Made by a program: the position numbers and the translations under genes. This document shows positions 43,275-51,209 of a DNA stretch of 64,000 nucleotides, piece by piece; the first letter of the stretch is position 1; every line of letters starts with the position of its first letter. The DNA comes from JAAFIP01 sp963775085 (GTDB lineage: Bacteria > Pseudomonadota > Gammaproteobacteria > Burkholderiales > Burkholderiaceae_C): the NCBI GenBank assembly GCA_963775085.1, contig CAVZHO010000001.1, forward strand, positions 62,001-126,000, given 5' to 3'. The notes below the pieces were generated by a model, which saw only the letters and a list, made by a program, of their open reading frames with translations, was not told where the DNA came from and made no database searches.

Positions 43275-44597
43275 CTAAGCCAACTCTTCCTTGCGAATCC
43301 GCACAATCGGTGCCAGCACGGTTTTCAAAGCCTGCATCTGCGCCATGGCTTCGTTCATCTTCGACTCCACACAGTCGTGCGTCAGGATAATCAAATCCGT
43401 CGAGGTTGCACCCTCACCGCCCACCTCATCGGCCTCGCGCTGCAGCACCGCGTCGATGCTGATACCGGCATTGGCAACGATGCTGGCGACCTGGGCTAGT
43501 ACGCCGGTTTGGTCGGCCACCCGCAGGCGCAGGTAGTAGGACGTGACCACGTCGCCCATGGGCAGCACGGGCATGGTGTTCATCGAGCCGGGCTGGAAGG
43601 CCAGTGCCGGCACACGTTGGGCGGCGGTAGCGGTCTGCATGCGGGTGATGTCGACCAGGTCGGCAATCACCGCGCTGGCCGTGGGCTCAGAGCCTGCGCC
43701 TTTGCCGTAGTACAGCGTGGTGCCTACCGCGTCGCCCTGCACCATCACCGCGTTCATCGCGCCTTCTACGTTGGCGATCAGGCGTTTGTTGGGCACGAGT
43801 GTGGGGTGTACGCGCAGCTCGATACCATTGTCGCGGCGCTTGGAAATACCCAGCAGCTTGATACGGTAGCCCAACTGCTCGGCGTATTTGATGTCGGTGG
43901 CCGTCAACTTGGTAATGCCTTCCACATGCGCTTTGTCAAACTGCACGGGAATGCCAAAACCAATCGCCGCCATGATGGTGGCTTTGTGCGCGGCGTCTAC
44001 GCCTTCAATGTCAAAGGTCGGGTCGGCCTCGGCGTAGCCCAGGCGCTGGGCTTCTTTAAGCACCACGTCAAAGTCCAGGCCTTTGCTGCGCATCTCGCTC
44101 AAAATAAAGTTGGTCGTTCCGTTGATGATGCCGGCAATCCACTGGATGCGGTTGGCCGTCAGCCCTTCGCGCAGCGCCTTGATGATGGGGATGCCGCCCG
44201 CCACCGCGGCCTCAAACATCACCATCACGCCCTTGGCCTGCGCGGCCTGGAAGATCACGGTGCCGTGCACGGCCAGCAGCGCCTTGTTGGCCGTCACCAC
44301 ATGCTTGCCTGCCGCAATGGCCTCCAACACCAGCGCCTTGGCAATGCCGTAGCCGCCAATCAGCTCGATGACGATGTCGATCTCCGGGTTGGCTATCACG
44401 GCGCGCGCGTCAGACACTACCTGCACCTTGTCACCCACTGCCGCCTTAGCGCGCGCGGTGTCCAGGTCGGCCACCATAGTGATCTCAATGCCACGGCCCG
44501 CGCGGCGCACGATCTCATCGTGGTTGCGTGCCAGCACGTTGAATACGCCGCTGCCCACGGTGCCGATGCCCAACAGGCCTACTTGGATGTTTTTCAT
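43275..44597 (-). CDS. hom: Homoserine dehydrogenase
   Basis: 440 residues. It reduces aspartate semialdehyde to homoserine. The NAD(P)-binding region is VGLLGIGTVGSGVFNVL, catalytic region AGIINGTTNFILSEM, with GYAEADPTFDIEGVDAAHK and GKGAGSEPTASAV, and a C-terminal ACT domain (YYLRLRVADQTGVLAQVASI) for threonine feedback. alaA is upstream on the same strand. thrC, its usual partner, is separated by a lipoprotein, two toxin-antitoxin pairs and cfa. Confidence 0.97.
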   Translation of the reverse strand: MKNIQVGLLGIGTVGSGVFNVLARNHDEIVRRAGRGIEITMVADLDTARAKAAVGDKVQVVSDARAVIANPEIDIVIELIGGYGIAKALVLEAIAAGKHVVTANKALLAVHGTVIFQAAQAKGVMVMFEAAVAGGIPIIKALREGLTANRIQWIAGIINGTTNFILSEMRSKGLDFDVVLKEAQRLGYAEADPTFDIEGVDAAHKATIMAAIGFGIPVQFDKAHVEGITKLTATDIKYAEQLGYRIKLLGISKRRDNGIELRVHPTLVPNKRLIANVEGAMNAVMVQGDAVGTTLYYGKGAGSEPTASAVIADLVDITRMQTATAAQRVPALAFQPGSMNTMPVLPMGDVVTSYYLRLRVADQTGVLAQVASIVANAGISIDAVLQREADEVGGEGATSTDLIILTHDCVESKMNEAMAQMQALKTVLAPIVRIRKEELA

Positions 44598-44608
44598 GGT
44601 AATTTAGG

Positions 44609-44667
44609 ATGAAATATGCAGGTAGTCCTTGTCTACAGGACATAAGCTGCTATATTAATTATAGTAA
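44609..44667 (-). repeat. Dispersed TAGCTGCTTAC-family repeat between alaA and hom
   Basis: On the minus strand: AATATAGCAGCTTATGTCCT, GTAGACAAGGACTACC and TGCATATTTCATCC. Nearly the same blocks as 38213-38270. The alaA stop codon lies within it. Confidence 0.75.
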
Positions 44668-45906
44668 TTGAGAGCCTTGCTCCGTCCCATGGCGCCTGCG
44701 GTAGCCTTCCAGAAACTTCGCAATGCGCGCCACGGCCTCGGCCAGATCGTCTTCATGCGGCAAAAAAACAATGCGGAAGTGATCCGGGTCGGGCCAGTTA
44801 AAGCCGGTGCCTTGCACCAGCATGACGCGGGTTTCCCTCAAAAGCTCCAGGAAGAACTGGCGGTCGTCTTTAATGGGGTAAATCTTCGGGTCCAGCTTGG
44901 GGAACATGTACAGCGCGGCCACGGGTTTGACGCAGCTGACGCCCGGGATGGCGGTGATCAGGTTGTAGGCCATGTCGCGCTGCCTGCGCAGGCGGCCGCC
45001 CTCGGCGACCAGATCTTTGATGCTCTGGTAACCGCCCAGCGCCGTCTGGATGGCCCATTGGCCGGGCACGTTGGAGCACAGCTTCATGTTGCTGAGCATG
45101 TTCAGGCCCTCGATGTAGTCCTTGGCAGGCTTTTTGTCGCCCGAGACAATCAGCCAGCCGGCGCGGTAGCCGCACGAGCGGTAGCTTTTGGAGAGGGAAT
45201 TGAAGGTCAGCGTGAGCACATCGGTAGACAGGCTGCCAACGGCCGTGTGGCGGGCACCGTCGTACAGCACCTTGTCATACACCTCGTCGGCCATGATGAC
45301 CAAGCCATGCTCGCGGGCAATAGCGACTATTTCTTTCAGCAGCTCGACCGAGTACAGCACGCCGGTCGGGTTGTTCGGGTTGATGACCACGATGGCCTTG
45401 GTGCGCGGCGTGATCTTGGCGCGAATGTCGGCCAGGTTGGGCATCCAGCCATTGGCCTCGTCGCACAGGTAGTGCACCGGCTTGCCGCCCGACAGGCTGG
45501 TGGCCGCTGTCCACAGCGGGTAGTCGGGCATGGGCAGCAGCAGCTCGTCGCCGTTGTCCAGCAGCGCGTTGGTGGCCATGGTGATGAGCTCGCTGGCACC
45601 ATTTCCCAGGTAAATATCGTCCACCGTTACGCCTGCTATGCCCTGGCGCTGGGTTTCGTGCATCACGGCTTTGCGCGCGGTGAAGATACCTTTGCTGTCC
45701 GAATAACCCGCCGAGTTGGGCAGGTTGCGGATCATGTCCTGCTGGATTTCTTCGGGCGCATCAAAGCCAAACACCGCCAGGTTGCCCAGGTTGAGCTTGA
45801 TGATTTTTTGGCCCTCTTCCTCCATCTGACGCGCCGCGTCCATGATGGGGCCGCGGATGTCGTACAGCACGTTTTGCAGTTTGGCGGATTTTTCGATGGT
45901 TTTCAA
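44659..45906 (-). CDS. alaA: Alanine aminotransferase-like PLP enzyme (AlaA type)
   Basis: 415 residues. It opens MKTIEKSAKLQNVLYDIRGPI as E. coli AlaA does. PLP lysine is in NSLSKSYRSCGYRAGW; NPNNPTGVLYS and MADEVYDKVLYDGARH are other class I landmarks. The expected reaction is glutamate-pyruvate transamination. It precedes hom on the same strand, a pairing I recall in Burkholderiales. Divergent from the Mth938-like gene. Confidence 0.93.
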   Translation of the reverse strand: MKTIEKSAKLQNVLYDIRGPIMDAARQMEEEGQKIIKLNLGNLAVFGFDAPEEIQQDMIRNLPNSAGYSDSKGIFTARKAVMHETQRQGIAGVTVDDIYLGNGASELITMATNALLDNGDELLLPMPDYPLWTAATSLSGGKPVHYLCDEANGWMPNLADIRAKITPRTKAIVVINPNNPTGVLYSVELLKEIVAIAREHGLVIMADEVYDKVLYDGARHTAVGSLSTDVLTLTFNSLSKSYRSCGYRAGWLIVSGDKKPAKDYIEGLNMLSNMKLCSNVPGQWAIQTALGGYQSIKDLVAEGGRLRRQRDMAYNLITAIPGVSCVKPVAALYMFPKLDPKIYPIKDDRQFFLELLRETRVMLVQGTGFNWPDPDHFRIVFLPHEDDLAEAVARIAKFLEGYRRRHGTEQGSQLL

Positions 45907-46008
45907 ACGGTTCTCCGAGCGAAAGATGGGGTTAAGGCACGATGGAAGGCAACCTATAATTTGACCACATTTCTGCGCCCATTATGCTGCGCTGCACAAA
46001 GAAGACTG

Positions 46009-46437
46009 ATGAAATTACAGCCCGACAAAACCGACACGCAAATCATCCATGCCTACGGCCCCGGCTGGGTGAGCGTGGGCAGCATCGTGGGTGGCGTGCC
46101 CAAGCTGGAGCGCATTACCCACAGCATTGTGATTGGCTCGCACGCAGAGCGGCTGGAGTGGCCAGGCGTAGGCTTTGTGCAGTTAAGCGCCGAACACTTT
46201 GACCAGCTAGCCCTGCTCAAACCCGAGCTGATCATCTTTGGCAGTGGTGTCAAGCTGCGCTTCCCCAGCCCGGCTTTGCAGCGCAACCTGATGGCCGCGC
46301 GCATAGGGCTGGAGACTATGGACACCCTGGCGGCCTGCCGTACTTACAACATTTTGGCCGGGGAGGCGCGGCATGTGCTGGGGGTGTTTTTGATGGAGCC
46401 CAACCCGGCTGGCCAGCCCCAAACCCAAGCTGGGTAA
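46009..46437 (+). CDS. Mth938-like domain protein
   Basis: 142 residues from ATG 46009. HAYGPGWVSVGSIVGGVP, PELIIFGSGVKLRFPSPALQ and IGLETMDTLAACRTYNILAGE match the Mth938/DUF498 family, related to the mitochondrial assembly factor NDUFAF3. The bacterial function is not established. The frame extends far upstream as an artefact antisense to alaA; the true start is set by the start of similarity and the ATG beside a divergent promoter. Confidence 0.9.
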   Translation: MKLQPDKTDTQIIHAYGPGWVSVGSIVGGVPKLERITHSIVIGSHAERLEWPGVGFVQLSAEHFDQLALLKPELIIFGSGVKLRFPSPALQRNLMAARIGLETMDTLAACRTYNILAGEARHVLGVFLMEPNPAGQPQTQAG

Positions 46438-46578
46438 GGCTTGGCGGGGCAACCCGGCTCATTAACAGCAAAGTATTAGCCGCCACAGGGTAACAACTGA
46501 CCAGGCGGTCAGGGTTTCAGGTTAAAATACGGGGTTGTTCACAGCGAACCGTACATAACCCAACAGGTGAGATAAGCA

Positions 46579-47055
46579 ATGGCCGTCGTAGTAAATAAGC
46601 TCCTCCCCGAATTTGAAGCCAACGCCACCGGAGGTGGCAAAGTCACCAACTCCTCCCATAATGGCACCGTCATGGTGCTGTATTTTTACCCCAAAGACAA
46701 TACCCCCGGTTGCACCACCGAGGCCATGCAGTTTCGGGACAAGCACAAAGAATTCGTCAAGGCGGGCGCCATCGTGTACGGCGTCAGCCGCGACAATATG
46801 AAGTCGCACGACGAGTTCAAGTCCAAGCTGGAACTGCCTTTTGAGCTGATTGCTGACACTGAAGAGAAAATGTGCCACGGCTTTGGCGTGGTCAAAAACA
46901 AGATCATGTACGGCAAAAAGGTCAAAGGCATCGAACGCAGCACCTTTTTGATCGGTATTGACGGCATTTTGAAGCAGGAATGGCGCGGCCTGAAGGTGCC
47001 TGGGCACGTAGAGGATGTGCTCAAAGCCGTTAAATTGCTGAAAAAAGCGGCTTAA
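46579..47055 (+). CDS. bcp: Thioredoxin-dependent thiol peroxidase (Bcp/PrxQ)
   Basis: 158 residues, peroxiredoxin fold. The peroxidatic Cys is in YPKDNTPGCTTEAMQFRD. Five residues after it there is no second Cys, so this is not the usual E. coli Bcp-type 2-Cys arrangement, and the resolving thiol is uncertain. It reduces H2O2 or organic peroxides with thioredoxin. ACAGGTGAG precedes the ATG. Followed by a candidate small RNA and the phoH-like gene on the same strand. Confidence 0.95.
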   Translation: MAVVVNKLLPEFEANATGGGKVTNSSHNGTVMVLYFYPKDNTPGCTTEAMQFRDKHKEFVKAGAIVYGVSRDNMKSHDEFKSKLELPFELIADTEEKMCHGFGVVKNKIMYGKKVKGIERSTFLIGIDGILKQEWRGLKVPGHVEDVLKAVKLLKKAA

Positions 47056-47108
47056 CTGATTGATCCTGTTGGGGTTTTATAATTTTCACACAATTAACCA
47101 CAATGGGC

Positions 47109-47217
47109 TTGATTGTTTAGGCCTGAGGTGTATAGTAGTGCTATGCATTTGATACCGACGGCTCCCGTCATCACTGCGCAAGTTTCGCAAGCCACCCGGC
47201 CCGCTGGGTGGCTTTTG
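47109..47217 (+). ncRNA. Candidate small RNA with promoter and intrinsic terminator
   Basis: Promoter TTGATT (47109-47114), 16-base spacer, TATAGT (47131-47136); RNA would start near 47143. Three stems follow: GACGG/CCGTC (47157-47169), TGCG/CGCA (47175-47189), and AAGCCACCC/GGGTGGCTT followed by TTT near 47216, a classic rho-independent terminator. Transcript length would be about 75 bases, ending 75 bases before phoH. It could be an independent small RNA or a leader with early termination. A short frame beginning MHLIPTAPV crosses it but shows no other sign of coding. Confidence 0.6.
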
Positions 47218-47290
47218 TACTTCTGGAACCTGATTTCCTTCTCTTACCCCCTTCCCACCCTCCCCACCCTACCCTTAGGTCTTCTACCTT

Positions 47291-49096
47291 ATGCCACTGC
47301 CTCCCGCACCCACCCAGCGAGCCGCCACCCTGTCACCCGAGGCCTACGACGCTCCCGCGCGCAGCAGCTCCAGCAAGGCAGCACGAAAACCCTCCGCGCG
47401 CAGCGCCACGTTTGATGACGACCTGAGCGAAAAGCCCCAAGCTCTGGACCTGTTTGACCGCAGCGGCGGTGGAGCTGACCTGAGCGAGACCAGCACCGGC
47501 TACGACAGCCGCACCTCAGCGCTGCTGCAAGGCGGCAGAGCCAAATCCAAGACCAAAACACCCGATAGTCCAAGTCGTGTGGACGTAAGAAGCTACGATA
47601 AAGATAGCATTCAAGCAGACCCACGCCCCGTCCCAGCGCAGCCACAGACCCAGCCCCGGCCGCAGGCTGCCGCCCCAGCCAAAAAACTCAAAACCACCGG
47701 CCCCACCAAGCTCTTCGTGCTGGACACCAATGTGCTCATGCACGACCCGATGAGCCTGTTCCGCTTTGAAGAGCACGACATCTTCTTGCCCATGATCGTG
47801 CTGGAAGAGCTGGACGGCCACAAAAAAGGCATGACCGAGGTCGCCCGCAACGCCCGCCAGGTCAGCCGTACGCTGGACGCGCTGGCCGGTGCACCGGGTG
47901 CTGACATGTCCAAGGGCCTCAAGCTGGACGGCACAGGCCACCGGGGCGCAGCTGGCAGGCTGTTCTTTCAAACCCAGCCGCTCAACTACACCCTGCCTGC
48001 CAGCCTGCCCCAAGGCAAGGCCGACAACCAGATTTTGGGCGTAGTAGGCGCACTGGGCGAGGCCAAGAAACCGCAAGAAGTCGTGCTGGTGTCCAAAGAC
48101 ATCAACATGCGCGTGAAAGCCCGCGCCCTGGGTCTGCCCACCGACGACTACCAAAACGACAAGGTGCTGGATGACGGCGACCTGCTCTATAGCGGCGCGC
48201 TCGCCCTGCCCTTTGATTTTTGGGACAAGCATGGCAAAAAGGTCGAGAGCTGGCAACAAGGCCTGCACACTTTTTACCGCGTCACCGGCCCGCTGGTGCC
48301 CAGCCTGCTGATCAACCAGTTTGTCTACTTTGAAGCCCCCGGCGAGCCCATGCTGTACGCCCGGGTCACCGAGATCCGCGACCGCACCGCCGTGCTCAAA
48401 ACCCTCAAAGACTACGCCCACGCCAAGAATGCGGTATGGGGCGTGTGCACCCGCAACCGCGAACAAACCTTCGCCATGAACCTGCTGATGGACCCCGAGG
48501 TCGACTTGGTCACCCTGGCAGGCACCGCAGGCACTGGCAAAACGCTGATGGCCCTGGCCGCTGGCCTCACGCAGGTGCTGGATGACCGCCGCTACAGCGA
48601 AATCATCATGACCCGCGCCACCGTGAGCGTGGGTGAAGACATTGGCTTTTTGCCAGGTACTGAAGAAGAAAAAATGGGCCCCTGGATGGGCGCGCTCGAC
48701 GACAACCTGGAGTTCTTGGTGAAGAACGACGGCACCAGCGGCGGCGCCGGCGAATGGGGCCGCGCGGCCACCAACGAGCTGATCCGCAGCAAGATCAAGA
48801 TCAAAAGCATGAACTTCATGCGCGGCCGCACGTTCATGAACAAGTACGTCATCATCGACGAAGCGCAAAACCTCACGCCCAAGCAGATGAAGACCCTCAT
48901 CACCCGCGCCGGGCCAGGGACCAAGATTGTCTGCATGGGCAACCTGGCGCAGATTGACACACCCTACCTGACCGAAGGCTCGTCCGGCATGACCTTCGCG
49001 GTCGACCGCTTCAAAGGCTGGCCGCATGGTGGGCACATCACGCTGGCAAGGGGTGAGCGGTCGCGGTTGGCGGATTTTGCGAGTGAAGTGCTCTAA
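47291..49096 (+). CDS. PhoH-like ATPase with an N-terminal PIN domain (PIN-PhoH type)
   Basis: 601 residues. After a low-complexity N terminus (about 130 residues, Ser/Ala/Gln rich) comes a PIN nuclease domain (LFVLDTNVLMHDPMSLF, IVLEELDGHKKG, VVLVSKDINMRVKA), then the PhoH ATPase (Walker A LAGTAGTGKTLMALAA, Walker B YVIIDEAQNLTPKQM). PIN-PhoH proteins unwind and cut RNA in the systems studied. A partial dispersed repeat (47579-47614) lies in the linker and is read as RVDVRSYDKDSIQ. Confidence 0.94.
   Translation: MPLPPAPTQRAATLSPEAYDAPARSSSSKAARKPSARSATFDDDLSEKPQALDLFDRSGGGADLSETSTGYDSRTSALLQGGRAKSKTKTPDSPSRVDVRSYDKDSIQADPRPVPAQPQTQPRPQAAAPAKKLKTTGPTKLFVLDTNVLMHDPMSLFRFEEHDIFLPMIVLEELDGHKKGMTEVARNARQVSRTLDALAGAPGADMSKGLKLDGTGHRGAAGRLFFQTQPLNYTLPASLPQGKADNQILGVVGALGEAKKPQEVVLVSKDINMRVKARALGLPTDDYQNDKVLDDGDLLYSGALALPFDFWDKHGKKVESWQQGLHTFYRVTGPLVPSLLINQFVYFEAPGEPMLYARVTEIRDRTAVLKTLKDYAHAKNAVWGVCTRNREQTFAMNLLMDPEVDLVTLAGTAGTGKTLMALAAGLTQVLDDRRYSEIIMTRATVSVGEDIGFLPGTEEEKMGPWMGALDDNLEFLVKNDGTSGGAGEWGRAATNELIRSKIKIKSMNFMRGRTFMNKYVIIDEAQNLTPKQMKTLITRAGPGTKIVCMGNLAQIDTPYLTEGSSGMTFAVDRFKGWPHGGHITLARGERSRLADFASEVL
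47579..47614 (+). repeat. Partial dispersed TAGCTGCTTAC repeat, in the phoH-like gene
   Basis: GTGGACGTAAGAAGCTACGA then AAGATAGCAT: matches the reverse-complement half GGACGTAAGCAGCTA with one change. Read in frame in the linker. Confidence 0.4.
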
Positions 49097-49164
49097 CTGA
49101 CAAAAACCTCTTCGCACTGCTCAGCCTGTCGCCAAAGAGCAGTTGGAGGAGACCTTCCAGCACT

Positions 49165-49491
49165 TCAGGCCAACATCTCCAGTAGCACTGGATGCCACAC
49201 CTTCTCGTCGATCTTGCCCATCTTTTTACCCAGCCTGACTTTGTCCACGCAGCGCAACTGGTCCAGCAAAATCCGCGCTGACTTCTTTTGAAACTTCACC
49301 TCTGGGCGGCAACCTAGCCGCTGGCCTGCGCTGGTGAGCGGGGCGATGATGACGCGGGGCAAGGCGGCGTTGAGGTCGTCGGGCGACACTACCAGTGCCG
49401 GGCGGATTTTCTGGATTTCACTGCCCACGGTCGGATCCAGGTTGACCCAATACACCTCGCCGCGCAGCACCGTGTGCGCTACCACACCCAC
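49165..49491 (-). CDS. MazF/PemK-family endoribonuclease toxin
   Basis: 108 residues: VLRGEVYWVNLDPTVGSEIQKIRPALVVS is the MazF core with the conserved Arg and the RPALVVS strand, followed by VIIAPLTSAG and LDQLRCVDKVRL. MazF toxins cut mRNA at short motifs. The start overlaps the antitoxin 3' end by 13 bases. Confidence 0.92.
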   Translation of the reverse strand: MGVVAHTVLRGEVYWVNLDPTVGSEIQKIRPALVVSPDDLNAALPRVIIAPLTSAGQRLGCRPEVKFQKKSARILLDQLRCVDKVRLGKKMGKIDEKVWHPVLLEMLA

Positions 49492-49742
49492 TCGCTGTCG
49501 TCAGCCAAAGGCGCACCTGCCCAAGTCTGTGCATCGGCGCGCTCTAATTGCGCCGCTGTAGCCGTTAACGGCTTGGTTTGGGTGAACCAGCCATCGCGCA
49601 ACACCTGTTTGACGGGTTTGATCACGATCTGCCCATCTTGCAGTTGCAGGTCCACTTGATCCGCAATTTTGCAAGACGCAAGGAAAGCCGCCGGGATCAA
49701 TATCCCGCGCGAATTGCCGATTTGACGTAGGGTGGTCAGCAT
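49479..49742 (-). CDS. MazE-type antitoxin (AbrB fold)
   Basis: 87 residues from ATG 49742. MLTTLRQIGNSRGILIPAAFLASCKI is the MazE swapped-hairpin DNA-binding domain (GNSxGIxIP). The C-terminal part ERADAQTWAGAPLADDSEW would bind MazF. Preceded by an inverted repeat at 49760-49775. Confidence 0.9.
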   Translation of the reverse strand: MLTTLRQIGNSRGILIPAAFLASCKIADQVDLQLQDGQIVIKPVKQVLRDGWFTQTKPLTATAAQLERADAQTWAGAPLADDSEWVW

Positions 49743-49759
49743 AACGGGTGGCCTTGAAA

Positions 49760-49775
49760 ATAATAACAATATTAT
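49760..49775 (-). promoter_or_regulatory. Inverted repeat before the MazE-type antitoxin
   Basis: ATAATA, ACAA, TATTAT (49760-49775), 18 bases upstream of the start; likely operator or part of the promoter. Short and A/T-rich, so moderate confidence. Confidence 0.4.
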
Positions 49776-49913
49776 AACTTCAGAGGATCCCAATGGATGA
49801 GCCGACTCAAGGCAGGCCAACGCAGCGCATCAAGCCATCCATACCCGCACCAGAAAGTGCGCAGGGGCGCTACCCACTATCTCATGCAGAGCGGAAAAAC
49901 TGCGCCAGAACGC

Positions 49914-50906
49914 CTACGCATCCGCCTTCACGCCCGCCGCCTTGGCCACCACCGCCCATTTTTGCTGCTCGGCCTTGATGAAGTCGGCAAACTTCTGGAT
50001 GCTGCCGCCGCCGTCTTCTGCGCCGTACTGCTCCATCTTCTCTTGCACATCAGGCATGGCCAAGACTTTGTTGATGTCTTCGTTCATGCGCTGGGCCATG
50101 GCTTGGGGCATTTTGCCGGGGCCCATGAGGCCGTACCATACGGTGGCCTCAAAGCCTGGAAAGCCCGACTCGTCCATGGTGGGCACATTGGGGTGGCCTT
50201 TGGCGCGCTTGAGCCGTGTTTGCGCCAAGGCGATGGCCTTGCCGCTTTTGACATGCGGGGTGGCCGAGGTCATGGTTTCAAAGCAGTAGTTGACCTGGCC
50301 GCCGATCAAATCGGTAATGGCCGGGCCGGAGCCTCGGTAGGGGATGTGCAGGGCAAACACCTTGGCTTGCAGCTTGAACATCTCCAGCGCAAAGTGCTGG
50401 GCCGAGCCGCCGCCCGCACTGGCAAAGCTGATCTGGCCGGGCTTGGCCTTGCAAAGGGCTACCACTTCTTGCACGGTTTTGGTAGGCTGGTTGGCGTTGC
50501 AAATGAGCATATTGGGCGTGACGCCGACCATGCTGATGGGGGCAAAATCTTTGGTTGCGTCGTAACCCAGCTTCACGCCCGAGCCAGCGGCATTGAGCGC
50601 CGGGCCCAGGGCGTGGCTATTGATATGGGCCATCAGCAAGGTGTTGCCGTCCGCTGGCTGTTTGCTCACATAGTCCGCAGCAATCACGCCAGCGGCTCCG
50701 GCCTTGTTTTCAATGACGACGACATTGCCCCACATGACTTGCAGTTTTTGGCCGACCACGCGGGCCAGCGCGTCGGTGCCGCCACCGGGTGGGAAGCCGA
50801 CAATGATTTTGATGGGGCCGGTGGGCAGGGTTTGCGCGCGCAGCATGGGCGCGTGCAGGGTGGCTGCGCCTGCGGCGGCGACGGTGAGGAGGGTTCTGCG
50901 TTGCAT
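49914..50906 (-). CDS. Bug-family (TctC-like) periplasmic solute receptor
   Basis: 330 residues from ATG 50906, MQRRTLLTVAAAGAATLHAP, a signal with an Arg pair (possible Tat), then TLPTGPIKIIVGFPPGGGTD, the Bug ligand loop. SFASAGGGSAQHFALEMFK and HIPYRGSGPAITDLIGGQV are diagnostic. No TctAB permease is nearby. Divergent from nothing obvious; the 297-base gap to sgaA contains a repeat but no gene. Confidence 0.93.
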   Translation of the reverse strand: MQRRTLLTVAAAGAATLHAPMLRAQTLPTGPIKIIVGFPPGGGTDALARVVGQKLQVMWGNVVVIENKAGAAGVIAADYVSKQPADGNTLLMAHINSHALGPALNAAGSGVKLGYDATKDFAPISMVGVTPNMLICNANQPTKTVQEVVALCKAKPGQISFASAGGGSAQHFALEMFKLQAKVFALHIPYRGSGPAITDLIGGQVNYCFETMTSATPHVKSGKAIALAQTRLKRAKGHPNVPTMDESGFPGFEATVWYGLMGPGKMPQAMAQRMNEDINKVLAMPDVQEKMEQYGAEDGGGSIQKFADFIKAEQQKWAVVAKAAGVKADA

Positions 50907-51089
50907 CGTCAATGTCCTAGTAAGTTGAAAACGGTCAATGTCGCTATTGTCCGATATATCAACGCGCTGGCTGTAACTTGGTCACTAGCGTAAGTACTGA
51001 TTTTTTGCTTGGCTGTTCTCGGGGGCAGGCCGGAAGTACGACCCTTTGTTTTGTACGGGAGCTGGTCGATGGCGTTCTCAGAGGGACTC

Positions 51090-51139
51090 GGCAAGTCTTG
51101 TACCGGAGCCGGCCACGCCAAGTGCCGGGGCGGGCACAG
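51090..51139 (-). repeat. Dispersed repeat shared with the boxB-boxA gap
   Basis: On the minus strand: CTGTGCCCGCCCCGGCACTT, GGCGTGGCCGGCTCCGG, TACAAGACTTGCC. The first part recurs at 59903-59940 and the last part at 60172-60188. In that second place a palindromic element stands between the two parts. The rest of the 50907-51209 gap has no gene. Confidence 0.75.
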
Positions 51140-51209
51140 ACACAAGAGTCAGGCTCCCAATCTTGCAACAAGCAAGAACGCAGAACGACTCAATCCAAAC
51201 GGAAAAGGT

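Noticed and set aside
44668..46008. A 589-codon plus-strand frame upstream of and joined to the Mth938-like gene
   Set aside because: It is the antisense shadow of alaA, which has full class I aminotransferase motifs; only the part from 46009 is a recognisable gene.
47152..47415. A short frame beginning MHLIPTAPV across the small RNA candidate, possible leader peptide
   Set aside because: It runs through a strong terminator hairpin and overlaps the phoH start; no regulatory codon pattern and no clear ribosome site.
47516..49117. A 533-codon minus-strand frame
   Set aside because: Antisense to the PIN-PhoH gene; it is His/Gly/Val-rich without any motif, the usual product of a GC-rich codon-biased gene read backwards.
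49797..50993. A 398-codon plus-strand frame
   Set aside because: Antisense to the second Bug receptor; no recognisable protein.
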